From Streptococcus taonis (GTDB lineage: Bacteria; Bacillota; Bacilli; Lactobacillales; Streptococcaceae), in assembly GCF_029948085.1 (NCBI RefSeq), contig NZ_JARZZP010000005.1, positions 1 through 64,000 on the forward strand: a stretch of 64,000 nucleotides of DNA, written 5' to 3'. Below, one piece after another: positions 34,312-43,739 of this stretch. The position numbers were made by a program, and so were the translations under genes. Each line of letters starts with the position of its first letter. The first letter of the stretch is position 1. A model generated the notes under the pieces. The model searched no databases, was not told the DNA's origin, and worked only from the letters and a program-made list of their open reading frames with translations.

Positions 34312-34856
34312 TTTCCGTCCTTCTCTTATTGGTTCTTGCATGGAGCTTTTATATCGGTTATCGTAGAGGTTTGGTTCTACAGATTTACTATTTTGTAGCA
34401 ACTGTGATTTCAGCTCTTCTTGCAGGAAATTTTTATCAATCTTTAGGGAAACAATTTGATTTGTTGATCCCATATGCCAATCCACAGGAAGGGCAGGGTA
34501 CCTTTTTCTTCCCATCTGACCAGCTCTTCCAATTGGATAAGGTCTTTTATGCAGGTATTGGCTATCTATTAGCATTTGCCGCCTTTTATTGCATCGGTCG
34601 TTTGATTGGACTCTTTTTTAACCTAGTACCAACCAAAAAGTTTGGTGGCAAATATTTTCGCATCGGTGCGGGAGTCTTATCAGTTGGAGTGACCTTATTT
34701 GTCCTCCAGATGATACTGACTATTCTTGCGACTGTTCCTTTACAAATTGTTCAAAATTCACTTGAAAACAGCTTTGTAGCTAAACATATTATCCAGAGTG
34801 TTCCCATCACTACTCATATGATTAAACAACTCTGGGTAACCAAAATAATCGGATAA
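34308..34856 (+). CDS. CvpA family membrane protein
   Basis: 182 residues with four predicted transmembrane helices (about 3-20, 25-45, 80-102, 120-145). The N-terminal [20 protein letters not shown] pattern is the CvpA signature. CvpA was first tied to colicin V production; in streptococci its exact role is not settled. It overlaps zapA and precedes mutS2. Confidence 0.85.
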   Translation: MISVLLLLVLAWSFYIGYRRGLVLQIYYFVATVISALLAGNFYQSLGKQFDLLIPYANPQEGQGTFFFPSDQLFQLDKVFYAGIGYLLAFAAFYCIGRLIGLFFNLVPTKKFGGKYFRIGAGVLSVGVTLFVLQMILTILATVPLQIVQNSLENSFVAKHIIQSVPITTHMIKQLWVTKIIG

Positions 34857-34972
34857 AAAGGGCGGGAACTATTCCTAGCCTTTTGTTTACAATTCCAAAA
34901 GTTAAGGAGACTTTTAAGAAAGCTTTAGAACTTGAATACAGGGTTCCTAGGCTTATAACTAAGGAAAAGAAA

Positions 34973-37309
34973 ATGAATAAAAAAATACTAGAAACATTAG
35001 AATTTAATAAGGTCAAGGCTTTATTTGAGCCCCATCTTTTGACGGAACAAGGATTAGAGCAGTTGAAAGAACTTGCTCCGACTGATAAAGGAGACAAGAT
35101 TAGACAAGCTTTTGTAGAGATGAAGGAAATGCAAGAACTCTTTGTCGAGCATCCTCATTTCAGCATTTCTGCAACAAAAGATATTGCAGCGACCTCCAAA
35201 CGTTTGGAAATGGGTGCTGATCTCAACATCGAGGAATTTCTCCTTCTCAAACGTGTCATCTTTGCCAGTCGTGAATTGCAGAATTTTTATGACAATCTTG
35301 AAAATGTACGTTTAGACCACCTGGCAAGTTGGTTTGAGAAACTTCATGATTTTCCACATTTACAGGGAAATCTACAAGCAATCAACGAAGCTGGATTTAT
35401 TGAGAACTTTGCTAGTGAGGATTTGGCACGAATCCGTCGAAAAATCCATGATAGTGAAAGTCAAGTCCGTGATGTCCTGCAAGATCTTCTCAAACAAAAA
35501 GCTCAGATGCTGACAGAAGGTATCATCGCAAGTAGAAATGGTCGCCAAGTTCTTCCAGTTAAGAATACCTATCGTAACAAGATTGCTGGTGTAGTACATG
35601 ATATTTCTGCCAGTGGGAACACTGTTTATATCGAACCACGTGAAGTGGTCAAGCTAAGTGAGGAAATCGCAAGTCTTCGTGCAGACGAACGCTATGAGAT
35701 GATGCGTATCCTCCAAGAACTCTCTGAAAGAGTAAGACCTCATGCAGCTGAAATCGCCAATGATGCATGGATTATTGGACATTTGGACCTGATTCGTGCT
35801 AAGGTTCGCTTTATTCAAGAGACGGAGGCAGTAGTACCTCAAGTGTCTGAGGGACAGGAGATTCAACTGCTTCACGTTCGTCATCCTCTTGTAAAAAATG
35901 CAGTCGCAAATGATGTGCACTTTGGGAAAGATTTAACAGCTATCGTCATCACTGGTCCTAATACGGGTGGTAAGACCATTATGCTCAAGACCTTAGGTTT
36001 GACCCAGTTGATGGCCCAGTCTGGTCTGCCAATTTTAGCTGATAAAGGTAGTCGTGTAGGGATTTTCGAGGAGATATTCGCAGATATCGGAGATGAACAA
36101 TCCATCGAGCAAAGTCTCTCAACCTTCTCTAGTCACATGACCAACATCGTTGATATTCTGGGTAAGGTCAACCAAAACTCGCTCTTGCTATTAGATGAGC
36201 TTGGTGCTGGTACAGATCCCCAAGAAGGTGCAGCCCTTGCCATGTCTATCTTAGAAGACTTGCGTTTGCGTCAGGTCAAGACTATGGCAACCACTCACTA
36301 TCCTGAACTTAAAGCCTATGGTATTGAAACTGCCTATGTTCAAAATGCAAGCATGGAGTTTGATACAGCTAGCTTGCGCCCAACTTATCGTTTCATGCAG
36401 GGAGTTCCTGGTCGAAGTAATGCCTTTGAGATTGCTAAACGTCTAGGCTTGTCAGATGTCATCGTAGGTGACGCTAGTAAGCAAATTGACCAAGACAACG
36501 ATGTTAATCGTATCATTGAGCAATTGGAAGAGCAGACACTTGAAAGTCGAAAACGTCTTGAAAATATTCGCCAAGTCGAGCAAGAAAACCTCAAGATGAA
36601 CCGTGCCCTTAAAAAACTTTATAACGAGCTCAACCGTGAAAAGGAAACTGAACTCAATAAGGCGCGAGAACAAGCTGCTGAGATTGTTGACTTAGCACTA
36701 TCTGAGAGTGATGATATACTTAAAAATCTTCACAGTAAATCCCAACTGAAGCCACATGAAATTATCGAAGCCAAAGCTAAGCTCAAAAAATTAGCCCCTG
36801 AAAAAGTTGACCTTTCTAAAAACAAGGTTCTTCAGAAGGCCAAGAAAAAACGAGCTCCAAAAGTTGGAGATGATATTATCGTTTTAAGCTATGGTCAACG
36901 TGGTACCTTGACCAATCAACTCAAGGATGGACGTTGGGAAGCACAGGTTGGCTTGATTAAGATGACGCTTGAAGAAAAAGAGTTTGACTTGGTTCAAGCC
37001 CAGAAAGAAGCGCCAGTCAAGAAGAAACAAGTTAACGTCGTTAAACGTGCAGCAGGAAAAGGTCCACAAGCTCGACTAGACCTTCGTGGCAAACGCTACG
37101 AGGAGGCTATGGAAGCCTTGGATGCCTTTATCGACCAAGCCCTGCTCAACAATATGGCCCAAGTTGACATCATCCATGGTATCGGTACAGGAGTCATCCG
37201 TGAAGGGGTGACTAAGTACCTACAAAGAAATAAACAGGTCAAGAGCTTTGGCTATGCACCACAAAATGCAGGCGGATCTGGAGCAACCATCGTAACCTTT
37301 AAGGGATAA
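34973..37309 (+). CDS. mutS2: MutS2, endonuclease and ribosome-rescue ATPase
   Basis: 778 residues. MutS-type ATPase with Walker [12 protein letters not shown] (near 333) and [15 protein letters not shown] (Walker B). A long coiled coil follows (residues about 500-620), then a KOW-like part and a C-terminal Smr domain ([16 protein letters not shown] and [14 protein letters not shown]). MutS2 limits homologous recombination and splits collided ribosomes. The ATG at 34973 is chosen because it fits the family start ([11 protein letters not shown]) and follows AAGG. Confidence 0.96.
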   Translation: MNKKILETLEFNKVKALFEPHLLTEQGLEQLKELAPTDKGDKIRQAFVEMKEMQELFVEHPHFSISATKDIAATSKRLEMGADLNIEEFLLLKRVIFASRELQNFYDNLENVRLDHLASWFEKLHDFPHLQGNLQAINEAGFIENFASEDLARIRRKIHDSESQVRDVLQDLLKQKAQMLTEGIIASRNGRQVLPVKNTYRNKIAGVVHDISASGNTVYIEPREVVKLSEEIASLRADERYEMMRILQELSERVRPHAAEIANDAWIIGHLDLIRAKVRFIQETEAVVPQVSEGQEIQLLHVRHPLVKNAVANDVHFGKDLTAIVITGPNTGGKTIMLKTLGLTQLMAQSGLPILADKGSRVGIFEEIFADIGDEQSIEQSLSTFSSHMTNIVDILGKVNQNSLLLLDELGAGTDPQEGAALAMSILEDLRLRQVKTMATTHYPELKAYGIETAYVQNASMEFDTASLRPTYRFMQGVPGRSNAFEIAKRLGLSDVIVGDASKQIDQDNDVNRIIEQLEEQTLESRKRLENIRQVEQENLKMNRALKKLYNELNREKETELNKAREQAAEIVDLALSESDDILKNLHSKSQLKPHEIIEAKAKLKKLAPEKVDLSKNKVLQKAKKKRAPKVGDDIIVLSYGQRGTLTNQLKDGRWEAQVGLIKMTLEEKEFDLVQAQKEAPVKKKQVNVVKRAAGKGPQARLDLRGKRYEEAMEALDAFIDQALLNNMAQVDIIHGIGTGVIREGVTKYLQRNKQVKSFGYAPQNAGGSGATIVTFKG

Positions 37310-37332
37310 AGCAAAATGAATGAAAATTTGAT

Positions 37333-37670
37333 TCAAGATAAACCACCTCTACCTGCAAGATAATCTGTTACAGTCTTTTCTTTTAACTCTGAACTATATT
37401 TCTTCCAGCTATGACGCTCCTTGAGCCCTTCTAAACCCTCTGTTTGATACTTACGAATCCAATTTCTGATTGTGTCACCATTTACTCCAAATGCTTTGGT
37501 CAAAATAGATATTGACTTCCCTTGTTCAAGGTAAAGATGAACAACTTCTAACTTCTCCTCCACTGATTTCGGACCTCTTTTTGCCATACGAAAAGTCTCC
37601 CTGTAGTTTCTAGTGAAATTTTGTTTTTTCACTATCCACTATAAGGGGAGTGTATCAAACTTTAGTAGTA
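37333..37670 (-). pseudogene. IS3-family orfA remnant (IS150-like)
   Basis: The minus-strand frame starting at 37584 gives MAKRGPKSVEEK and an HTH (GKSISILTKAFGVNGDTIRN WIRKYQTEG), as in OrfA of IS3-family elements. It is cut after YLAGRGG near 37333, and orfB is absent. The former element end is probably near 37640-37670. It cannot transpose by itself. Confidence 0.75.
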
Positions 37671-37679
37671 AGCAAAAGG

Positions 37680-37812
37680 GGGGCAAAAATATTATAGTCA
37701 ATTGAAACAAGAACAAGACTATATCATGCCACTTTCAAGTGGTGTAGTTATCGGTGCTGGAGTTCTGGCCTGTGTGGGGATTGGTTTTCTCTTTCCTGAA
37801 GCCAACAAGTAA
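37680..37812 (+). pseudogene. 3' fragment of a small membrane protein gene
   Basis: The frame is open from about 37690 to the stop at 37810-37812. It ends with a hydrophobic stretch, SGVVIGAGVLACVGIGFLF, and PEANK. No start with a ribosome site is seen (ATG at 37726 gives 28 residues). It is probably the tail of a gene cut by the adjacent IS remnant. Confidence 0.4.
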
Positions 37813-37828
37813 GAAGAATAATACAAAA

Positions 37829-37857
37829 AATCTCGAGATTTTCTCGAGACTTTTTCT
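37829..37857. terminator. Bidirectional terminator
   Basis: tctcgag / ctcgaga stem (37831-37837 / 37843-37849) with A run on one side and T run on the other; it directly follows the amidase stop on the minus strand. Confidence 0.75.
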
Positions 37858-39696
37858 TTATTGACCTGCGTAATATTTTTGAATTCCCTTAACGATACCT
37901 GCAACCAATCTGTTTTGGTAGGCGTCACTGCGGACTTGTTGATTCTCATTGAAATTATCAATATAGCCCAATTCCAATAGAACAGCTGGTTTATCAGTTT
38001 CTCGAAGGACAGCAAAACTACTTTGTAGGAGTCCTGCATCCTTAGCACCAGTTTCAGCTAGTAGTGAAGAGTGGATATCTGCAGCAAGGCGATTGCTTTC
38101 ACTGATACGGTCAGGGTGGTTATGCCAGTATGGATTGATCTTAGCACGATAGCCACTGTCTTCTTCGTAAGAGTAAGTTTGAATACCGGATCTCCCTGAA
38201 GCAGGATTTCCGCTTGCATTGAAGTGAATACTGATGAACATGTCTGAGTCCGTTTTGTTAACCATTTTTGAACGTTCAGTGACAAAGTCGACATAGACAT
38301 CACTATCTCTCGAAGAAAGAACGGTATAACCAAGACCCTGGAGTTCCTTACGTAGTTTTTGATAAATTTGCATGGTTAGGTCTTTTTCCTGAGTATTATA
38401 ATAAACAGCACCAGGATCTTTTCCACCATGTCCTGGATCTAAGAAAACAGTTTTCGTGTATTTTCCTTTTTCAAATCCACGACTTATAGGTACTTCACCA
38501 ATCCATTTTCCATTACTTTGGAACTGATGTGCTGTTCCATCGATTTTTCGAGTTCCCGTGACATAGACACCATTTTCATCCACATAGTAACGGGCATTGT
38601 AGTAGCTGTCGTCAATCCATTCGCTCTTAGCCATGTAACCACCTGACTTGAGATAGTAAGAGCCGATCCATTCACGCGCTGCATATGCACCACCAGATTT
38701 TAAGTAGAACCAGCTATTATAGTTTTTATCGAAAATCCATTCTTTTTCGGCCATAGCTCCGCTAGCTTTTAGATAGTAGCTACCTATCCATTGGTTATTG
38801 GCCATAATACCTTCTTTGTTAAAATAGTACCACGAGCTACCGACTTTTTCCCATTTCTCTTGAGTTGGACGACCAGATGTTTGGGCGAAGTACCATTTTC
38901 CTTCTAAATAAACCCAGGACCTTTCAGCCATAGCTCCACTATTGGAGAGAAGGTATCCGTTAAAAATTGTCTTACTTAGCATGATACCATCTTTGTCAAA
39001 GTAGTACCAAGAACCACCAATTTTTTCCCACTTGTTTTTGATGACTTTACCAGAAGCAAGTGCATAGTACCATTGTCCATCTTGTTTTACCCAAGCACTC
39101 TCAGCCATGGCTCCACTATTCGTTATCAGATAGCCGTCAAAAATTGTGTTGCTGAGCATGACACCGTCTTTGTCAAAGTAATACCAGACACCACCGATTT
39201 TTTCCCATTTTTGTTGAGAAATTTTTCCATAAGCGTTAGCGTAATACCATTTATCTTGGAGTTTACTCCAACCAGAATCGACCATAGCCCCGCTACTAGT
39301 CAGGATATATCCATCAAAAATAGTATCGTTCAACATGATTCCATCTTTGTTGAAGTAGTACCATTTCCCGTGGATTTTTTTCCAGTTTAGAACAGGGGCA
39401 TTATTTTCATAGAAGCGCCAGATATTTTCCTCGAATACCCAACCATCTTTTTGGACTTCAGGAGCCTTGTCTTCTTCTTTCTTAGCTGGATTTGTTGTTT
39501 GATTGGCATTTGCCTCAGTTGAAGGTTCAGTTTCCTTGGCTGGGAGACTGTTTTTCTCCACTTTGTCAGTAGAGGTTTCACTGTGTGTTGTTTCTACTGG
39601 GGTAGACTGTGCTTGGTTTTCCTCAGCATAGCTAAGGTTGCTTGTTAGACCAAATACTGAAAGCGTAATGGCACTTGCCAAGAGCGTTTTTTTCAC
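37858..39696 (-). CDS. Choline-binding N-acetylmuramoyl-L-alanine amidase (Amidase_3)
   Basis: 612 residues. Signal peptide (ends near LSYAEE), a Glu/Thr-rich linker, then about 14 choline-binding repeats (GSWYYFDKDGIM type, residues about 85-400). The C-terminal 190 residues are Amidase_3: VFLDPGHGGKDPGA (Zn His), SIHFNASGNPASG (Zn His) and LLELGYIDN (catalytic Glu). It should cut the stem peptide from MurNAc while bound to phosphocholine. LytA, in contrast, has an N-terminal Amidase_2-type domain, so this is not LytA. Role may be in cell separation or lysis. Confidence 0.88.
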   Translation of the reverse strand: MKKTLLASAITLSVFGLTSNLSYAEENQAQSTPVETTHSETSTDKVEKNSLPAKETEPSTEANANQTTNPAKKEEDKAPEVQKDGWVFEENIWRFYENNAPVLNWKKIHGKWYYFNKDGIMLNDTIFDGYILTSSGAMVDSGWSKLQDKWYYANAYGKISQQKWEKIGGVWYYFDKDGVMLSNTIFDGYLITNSGAMAESAWVKQDGQWYYALASGKVIKNKWEKIGGSWYYFDKDGIMLSKTIFNGYLLSNSGAMAERSWVYLEGKWYFAQTSGRPTQEKWEKVGSSWYYFNKEGIMANNQWIGSYYLKASGAMAEKEWIFDKNYNSWFYLKSGGAYAAREWIGSYYLKSGGYMAKSEWIDDSYYNARYYVDENGVYVTGTRKIDGTAHQFQSNGKWIGEVPISRGFEKGKYTKTVFLDPGHGGKDPGAVYYNTQEKDLTMQIYQKLRKELQGLGYTVLSSRDSDVYVDFVTERSKMVNKTDSDMFISIHFNASGNPASGRSGIQTYSYEEDSGYRAKINPYWHNHPDRISESNRLAADIHSSLLAETGAKDAGLLQSSFAVLRETDKPAVLLELGYIDNFNENQQVRSDAYQNRLVAGIVKGIQKYYAGQ

Positions 39697-39806
39697 TTGA
39701 TTTATCTCCTATTTTAACTTTTTTATAATTTTATCAGAAAAGTGCCTCAGATGGAACATTTAGTGGCCAAGATCGAGGTGCTGGTGGGCTATATTGTAAT
39801 AGTTGA

Positions 39807-40160
39807 CTATTTCATCACGAAAATTTGAACAATCATGATGATATAGATGAGCAGTGTTAGTAAAAATCCAGCTCGCCAAAAGAATTTAATAAATTTTGGA
39901 TAATAAAAGCTACGTCTTTTGTTTAAGAAGAAAAAGACTAACACAATTGCTAGTATTGATAAGGCTATTCCCAATACGGGAAGTTGATTGTGTGTAAACA
40001 TCTTAGCCGTAATCAAATAATATTCAAATATTAGAAAAGGAAAAGCTAAATCAGCAGCATTGATGCCCCTTTTCTTTAACTTAAAGAGTCTGCTTAAAAT
40101 AATCGCCAGAGCTAAGGTTAGTACCAAAAGCAAGATGGAAGCAAGTTTCATTAAAATCAT
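39807..40160 (-). CDS. DUF3397 family membrane protein
   Basis: 117 residues with four predicted transmembrane helices (LASILLLVLTLALAIILSRL, FPFLIFEYYLITAKMF, VLGIALSILAIVLVFFFL, FLLTLLIYIIMIVQIFV). It matches the DUF3397 pattern known from streptococci; function is not known. Start either 40160 or the ATG 9 bases downstream (40151); no strong ribosome site is seen for either. Confidence 0.7.
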   Translation of the reverse strand: MILMKLASILLLVLTLALAIILSRLFKLKKRGINAADLAFPFLIFEYYLITAKMFTHNQLPVLGIALSILAIVLVFFFLNKRRSFYYPKFIKFFWRAGFLLTLLIYIIMIVQIFVMK

Positions 40161-40411
40161 ACCATTATTGTATCATAAAATTTTGAGAATAGAAAAGTAA
40201 ATTCCGTGATTTATCACTGTTTTAGCAAAAAATCATTGGTAAGAAACAGGTTTTATAATTCCTGCTTGAACAGAATGAATCATGTGTTCGGTACGATGAT
40301 AGTTTGAACTCTCAATATAAATCTTTTTTATGGTGACCATAGAAAAGATATATTAGTCAGAAAAAAAGAATAGTAGTAGAATGAGTAGCAAATAAAACAA
40401 AGGAGTTTCTT

Positions 40412-41662
40412 ATGAAATTAGTTACGTTATGGTCAAAACTCTCACTAGGAATCCAATTATTGGTGGCTTTGGTCTTGGGGGTGATTGCTGCAGTCATCTG
40501 GCCACAATTTGCAGGCTTTTATCAATTTTTAGGACAAGCCTTTATTAAATTGATCAATATGGTTATCATTCCGCTAATCTTCCCAACCATCGTTGTTGCA
40601 GTAGCTGGAGTTATCGGAAAAAAATCTTTCGAAAAAATCTTGGCCAAGAGCTTGGTTTACTTTTTTGCCGTAACAACTGCCATTACTCTTTTGTTTGTAT
40701 TTGCTAGTTACTTTTTGGGATTTGGACAAGGTGTGAACATTGGTCAAACTGGTGGAAACCTTGATGGGATTGCGAACAATGTCAAGTTCAGCGAATTTTT
40801 GCTTGGTTTTATTCCATCAAACATCGTCAAGTCTCTTTCAGAAGGTGCTCTTTTGCCAATTATCGTGTTTGCTATCTTTCTTGGTTACGGAATTGGGAAT
40901 CTTAAATCTGAGAAATCTCAGAAGATTATCGAAGGTTTCCAAATCTGGATTGAGTCCATCTACAAGATTGTTACAGTGATTGTCAAACTATCACCGATTG
41001 GAATTTTTGGTTTTATCGCCAAAGATGTTGCAACTACTGGCCTTGATAAATTGATTGGGCTTGGTCAATTTGTAATCGGAACTTACTCGGCTTATGCTGT
41101 ATTGGTTCTCCTTATTTTTCCTTTGATTGCTCTATTCTTTAAAGTACCGTATTTGTCAGCCTTTCGTGAAAATTGGAGTCTATTGACTCTGGCCTTTGTT
41201 ACGGGTAGTTCCAGTGTTGTCTTGCCATCCCTTCTTAAAGATTTGAAAAAACAGGGGCATGACGAGCATACGATTGATTTAGTTGTTCCTTTAGGATATA
41301 CTTTTAACTTAGAGGGAGCAGCGGTTTACTTCTCAGTAGCGACAATCTTTATTGCGCATGCCTACGGCATTCAATTTTCATTATCAAGTCTCTTGTTTAC
41401 TGTTTTGCTTTTGACCTTGATTGGAAAAACTGCGGCAACCGTACCATCAGGAGCTATCGTGGTTCTATTAGCTGCAGCACCTCAACTGGGCTTGCCAGTT
41501 GAAGGAGTAGCCTTGATCTTTGCAGTTGATTTCTTTGTCAATGCTGGCCGTACTATGATCAATGTTTTAGGTCAAATCTTAACAGTCGGCGTTATTGAAA
41601 AAACAGAAGGATATATTTTAGAAGAAGAAAAGGAAAGCCAATTATCAGTCAGCTTTTTTTAA
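40412..41662 (+). CDS. Dicarboxylate/amino acid:cation symporter (DAACS family)
   Basis: 416 residues and about eight transmembrane segments plus hairpins. FVTGSSSVVLPSLLKDL is the serine-rich hairpin 1; GYTFNLEGAAVYFS is the TM7 signature (NMDGT-like); VPSGAIVVLLAA is hairpin 2. It should take up glutamate, aspartate or a C4-dicarboxylate with Na+ or H+. ATG follows AAAGGAG. It is 14 bases before an ATP-grasp ligase gene, so the substrate may be used by that enzyme. Confidence 0.88.
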   Translation: MKLVTLWSKLSLGIQLLVALVLGVIAAVIWPQFAGFYQFLGQAFIKLINMVIIPLIFPTIVVAVAGVIGKKSFEKILAKSLVYFFAVTTAITLLFVFASYFLGFGQGVNIGQTGGNLDGIANNVKFSEFLLGFIPSNIVKSLSEGALLPIIVFAIFLGYGIGNLKSEKSQKIIEGFQIWIESIYKIVTVIVKLSPIGIFGFIAKDVATTGLDKLIGLGQFVIGTYSAYAVLVLLIFPLIALFFKVPYLSAFRENWSLLTLAFVTGSSSVVLPSLLKDLKKQGHDEHTIDLVVPLGYTFNLEGAAVYFSVATIFIAHAYGIQFSLSSLLFTVLLLTLIGKTAATVPSGAIVVLLAAAPQLGLPVEGVALIFAVDFFVNAGRTMINVLGQILTVGVIEKTEGYILEEEKESQLSVSFF

Positions 41663-41676
41663 GGAGTTTATAAGTA

Positions 41677-42618
41677 ATGAGTGAAGCAAAAGTTTATGTA
41701 ATTCATGAGAATCTTGAATGGACCCAGCATTTGGTCAAATGGTTGGAAGAACTAGGAGTCCCTTATGAACTGTGGGATTTATCTAGTGGTATATTGGACC
41801 TTCAAAGCCCACCACCACAAGGTATCTTTTACAATCGCATGTCTGCGTCTTCTCACACCAGAGGACATCGCTATGCACCAGAATTTACAGAGCAGGTGAT
41901 TACTTGGTTAGAAGCACATGGACGCAAGGTTGTAAATGGAACTGGTGCCATCAACCTAGAGATCAGTAAAGTCAAACAATATTTGAAGTTAAACGAGTCA
42001 GGCATTGAGACTCCTGCGACAGTTGCAGTTCTGGGCCAAGAAAATATCATTGAAGCAGCAAGAAAATTGAACATCTATCCTTTGATTACTAAGCACAATC
42101 GAGCAGGTAAGGGATTAGGCGTTCAACTCTTCCAAAATGAAGAAGAACTGGAAGCTTATGTCAATAGCCCTCTCTTTGAACCATCAGTGGACGGGATTAC
42201 CTTGTTACAAGCCTACATCAAACCAAGTGATGGACGCATCCGTCGTTCAGAGTTTATCAATCAGAAGTTCCTTTATACTGTTTCAATCGATTCTTCAGAT
42301 GGTTTCCAATTGTGCCCAGCAGATGGTTGTCAAATTGGCAAGAGACCAGAACAACTAGAAACGTCTGAAAAATTCCAGATTACAGAACCTCTACCAGATT
42401 CTCGAAGAGAAGCTTATGAAAACTTCCTTAAAAATGCTCAGATTGAAGTTGCGGCTATTGAATGGGTTCAGTCAGAGAGCGGTGATATTTATGTTTATGA
42501 TGTAAATACCAACACAAACTACAATCCTACCGCAGAAAAGAATGCCAATATTTTTGCTCACCAACATTTGGCTCACTATCTAAAAACAGAATTGCAAGCC
42601 CTAACGAGTGGACAATAA
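41677..42618 (+). CDS. RimK-like ATP-grasp ligase
   Basis: 313 residues. The N-terminal pre-ATP-grasp part (YVIHENLEWTQHLVKWLEEL) and the ATP-grasp core (ITKHNRAGKGLGVQLF, YIKPSDGRIRRSEFINQKF, YVYDVNTNTNYNP with acidic metal ligands) are clear. Such enzymes join an amino group to a carboxylate through an acylphosphate; RimK types add glutamate. The acceptor here is unknown. It is in an operon with a glutamate/dicarboxylate-type symporter. A terminator follows. Confidence 0.75.
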   Translation: MSEAKVYVIHENLEWTQHLVKWLEELGVPYELWDLSSGILDLQSPPPQGIFYNRMSASSHTRGHRYAPEFTEQVITWLEAHGRKVVNGTGAINLEISKVKQYLKLNESGIETPATVAVLGQENIIEAARKLNIYPLITKHNRAGKGLGVQLFQNEEELEAYVNSPLFEPSVDGITLLQAYIKPSDGRIRRSEFINQKFLYTVSIDSSDGFQLCPADGCQIGKRPEQLETSEKFQITEPLPDSRREAYENFLKNAQIEVAAIEWVQSESGDIYVYDVNTNTNYNPTAEKNANIFAHQHLAHYLKTELQALTSGQ

Positions 42619-42630
42619 ACTATGAAATTC

Positions 42631-42667
42631 AAAAATCCCCCAGTATCAAATAACTGGGGGATTGATT
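42631..42667 (+). terminator. Terminator of the symporter-ligase operon
   Basis: A perfect 11-bp stem, aatcccccagt / actgggggatt (42634-42644 / 42653-42663). Confidence 0.85.
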
Positions 42668-42671
42668 TGTT

Positions 42672-42832
42672 TATACTCTTCGAAAATCTCTTCAAACTAC
42701 GTCAGCTTCCATCTGCAACCTCAAAATAGTATTTTGAGCTGCCTTCGTCAGTTCTATCCACAACCTCAAAACGGTGTTTTGAGCAACCTGCGGCTCGCTT
42801 CCTAGTTTGCTCTTTGATTTTCATTGAGTATT
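42672..42832. repeat. BOX element (A-B-C)
   Basis: boxA starts TATACTCTTCGAAAATC, boxB holds CTTCGTCAGTTCTATC and ACCTCAAAA, and boxC ends TTGATTTTCATTGAGTA. These are the modules of the pneumococcal BOX repeat. Confidence 0.88.
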
Positions 42833-42844
42833 AATCGATAAAAA

Positions 42845-43708
42845 TTATTGCTTTGCTTTAAAATCTGGATCCTTAAGGCTTTGAACACTGGCATTGATCA
42901 CTGCACCGATAATCAATATCTTGGCAATAATTATAAACCAGAACATCATGACAACAACGATGATGGAACTGAAAAATCGAACGTCGACTAGATAGTTAAC
43001 ATAATTGTTGAAATAAGCTGAAAAGATTGTTAATAGAGATATGAGAGTAAGAAGTACGAATAGACTTCCAGGAAGGACGTAACGAATACGACCGATTTTC
43101 ACGTTTGGAAGGAAATAATAGAGCATGATCAAGATCGCAAACAGAAAGACATAAATCAGCGGTCCTGTAAAATCCTGTAAATATGCAAATAGAGAACTTT
43201 CGGATTTCCAGTAGTTTTTTATCAGATCCAACAACATATGACCAAACATACTTAGGAATAAGGCAAGAGCAAAGAGAATTTGAAGTCCCAAACTAACTAG
43301 GAGACTCATCAGTTGGTGTGAGATAATTCCTCTATTTTTTGCGATTCCATAGGCTTTATTAAAAGCCTTTTGAAGAAAATTCATGGATTTTGAAAATGTC
43401 CAAAGAGCTGATATCACCGCAAAACTCAAGAGTCCAGCAGATGGTTGTGTCAGCACTTCACGAGCAATCTTTGCTACTACATCATAGATCGTATCTGGTA
43501 AAAATTCCTTTAGTGTGATCAAGAAATCAGAGATCGGAATTTGAAAATAAGGCAAGATATTGACGGCTATCATAAGTAAAGGGAAGATTGAAATCAACCA
43601 ATAATAAGCCACAGTTACACTGGTTAATTCAATATCTGAAACATGATAGTAGTGTAAAAAAGCTTTCAATAAGGGCTTATTAGTTAGTTGTTTCCACAAC
43701 TTTTTCAT
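42845..43708 (-). CDS. YihY/BrkB-family inner membrane protein
   Basis: About 287 residues with six predicted transmembrane helices. LTSVTVAYYWLISIFPLL and LLSFAVISALWTFSKSM, then YFLPNVKIGRIRYVLPGSLF, fit the YihY/BrkB family (once named RNase BN by error). Function is unknown. The ATG at 43708 is preferred since GGAGG lies nine bases upstream; an in-frame GTG at 43723 overlaps it. Confidence 0.85.
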   Translation of the reverse strand: MKKLWKQLTNKPLLKAFLHYYHVSDIELTSVTVAYYWLISIFPLLMIAVNILPYFQIPISDFLITLKEFLPDTIYDVVAKIAREVLTQPSAGLLSFAVISALWTFSKSMNFLQKAFNKAYGIAKNRGIISHQLMSLLVSLGLQILFALALFLSMFGHMLLDLIKNYWKSESSLFAYLQDFTGPLIYVFLFAILIMLYYFLPNVKIGRIRYVLPGSLFVLLTLISLLTIFSAYFNNYVNYLVDVRFFSSIIVVVMMFWFIIIAKILIIGAVINASVQSLKDPDFKAKQ

Positions 43709-43739
43709 TGCATAATCCTCCACAATAGTAACCTAAATC

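Noticed and set aside
42672..42832. Structured ncRNA between the ligase and yihY
   Set aside because: The sequence matches a BOX repeat, which explains the inverted repeats.
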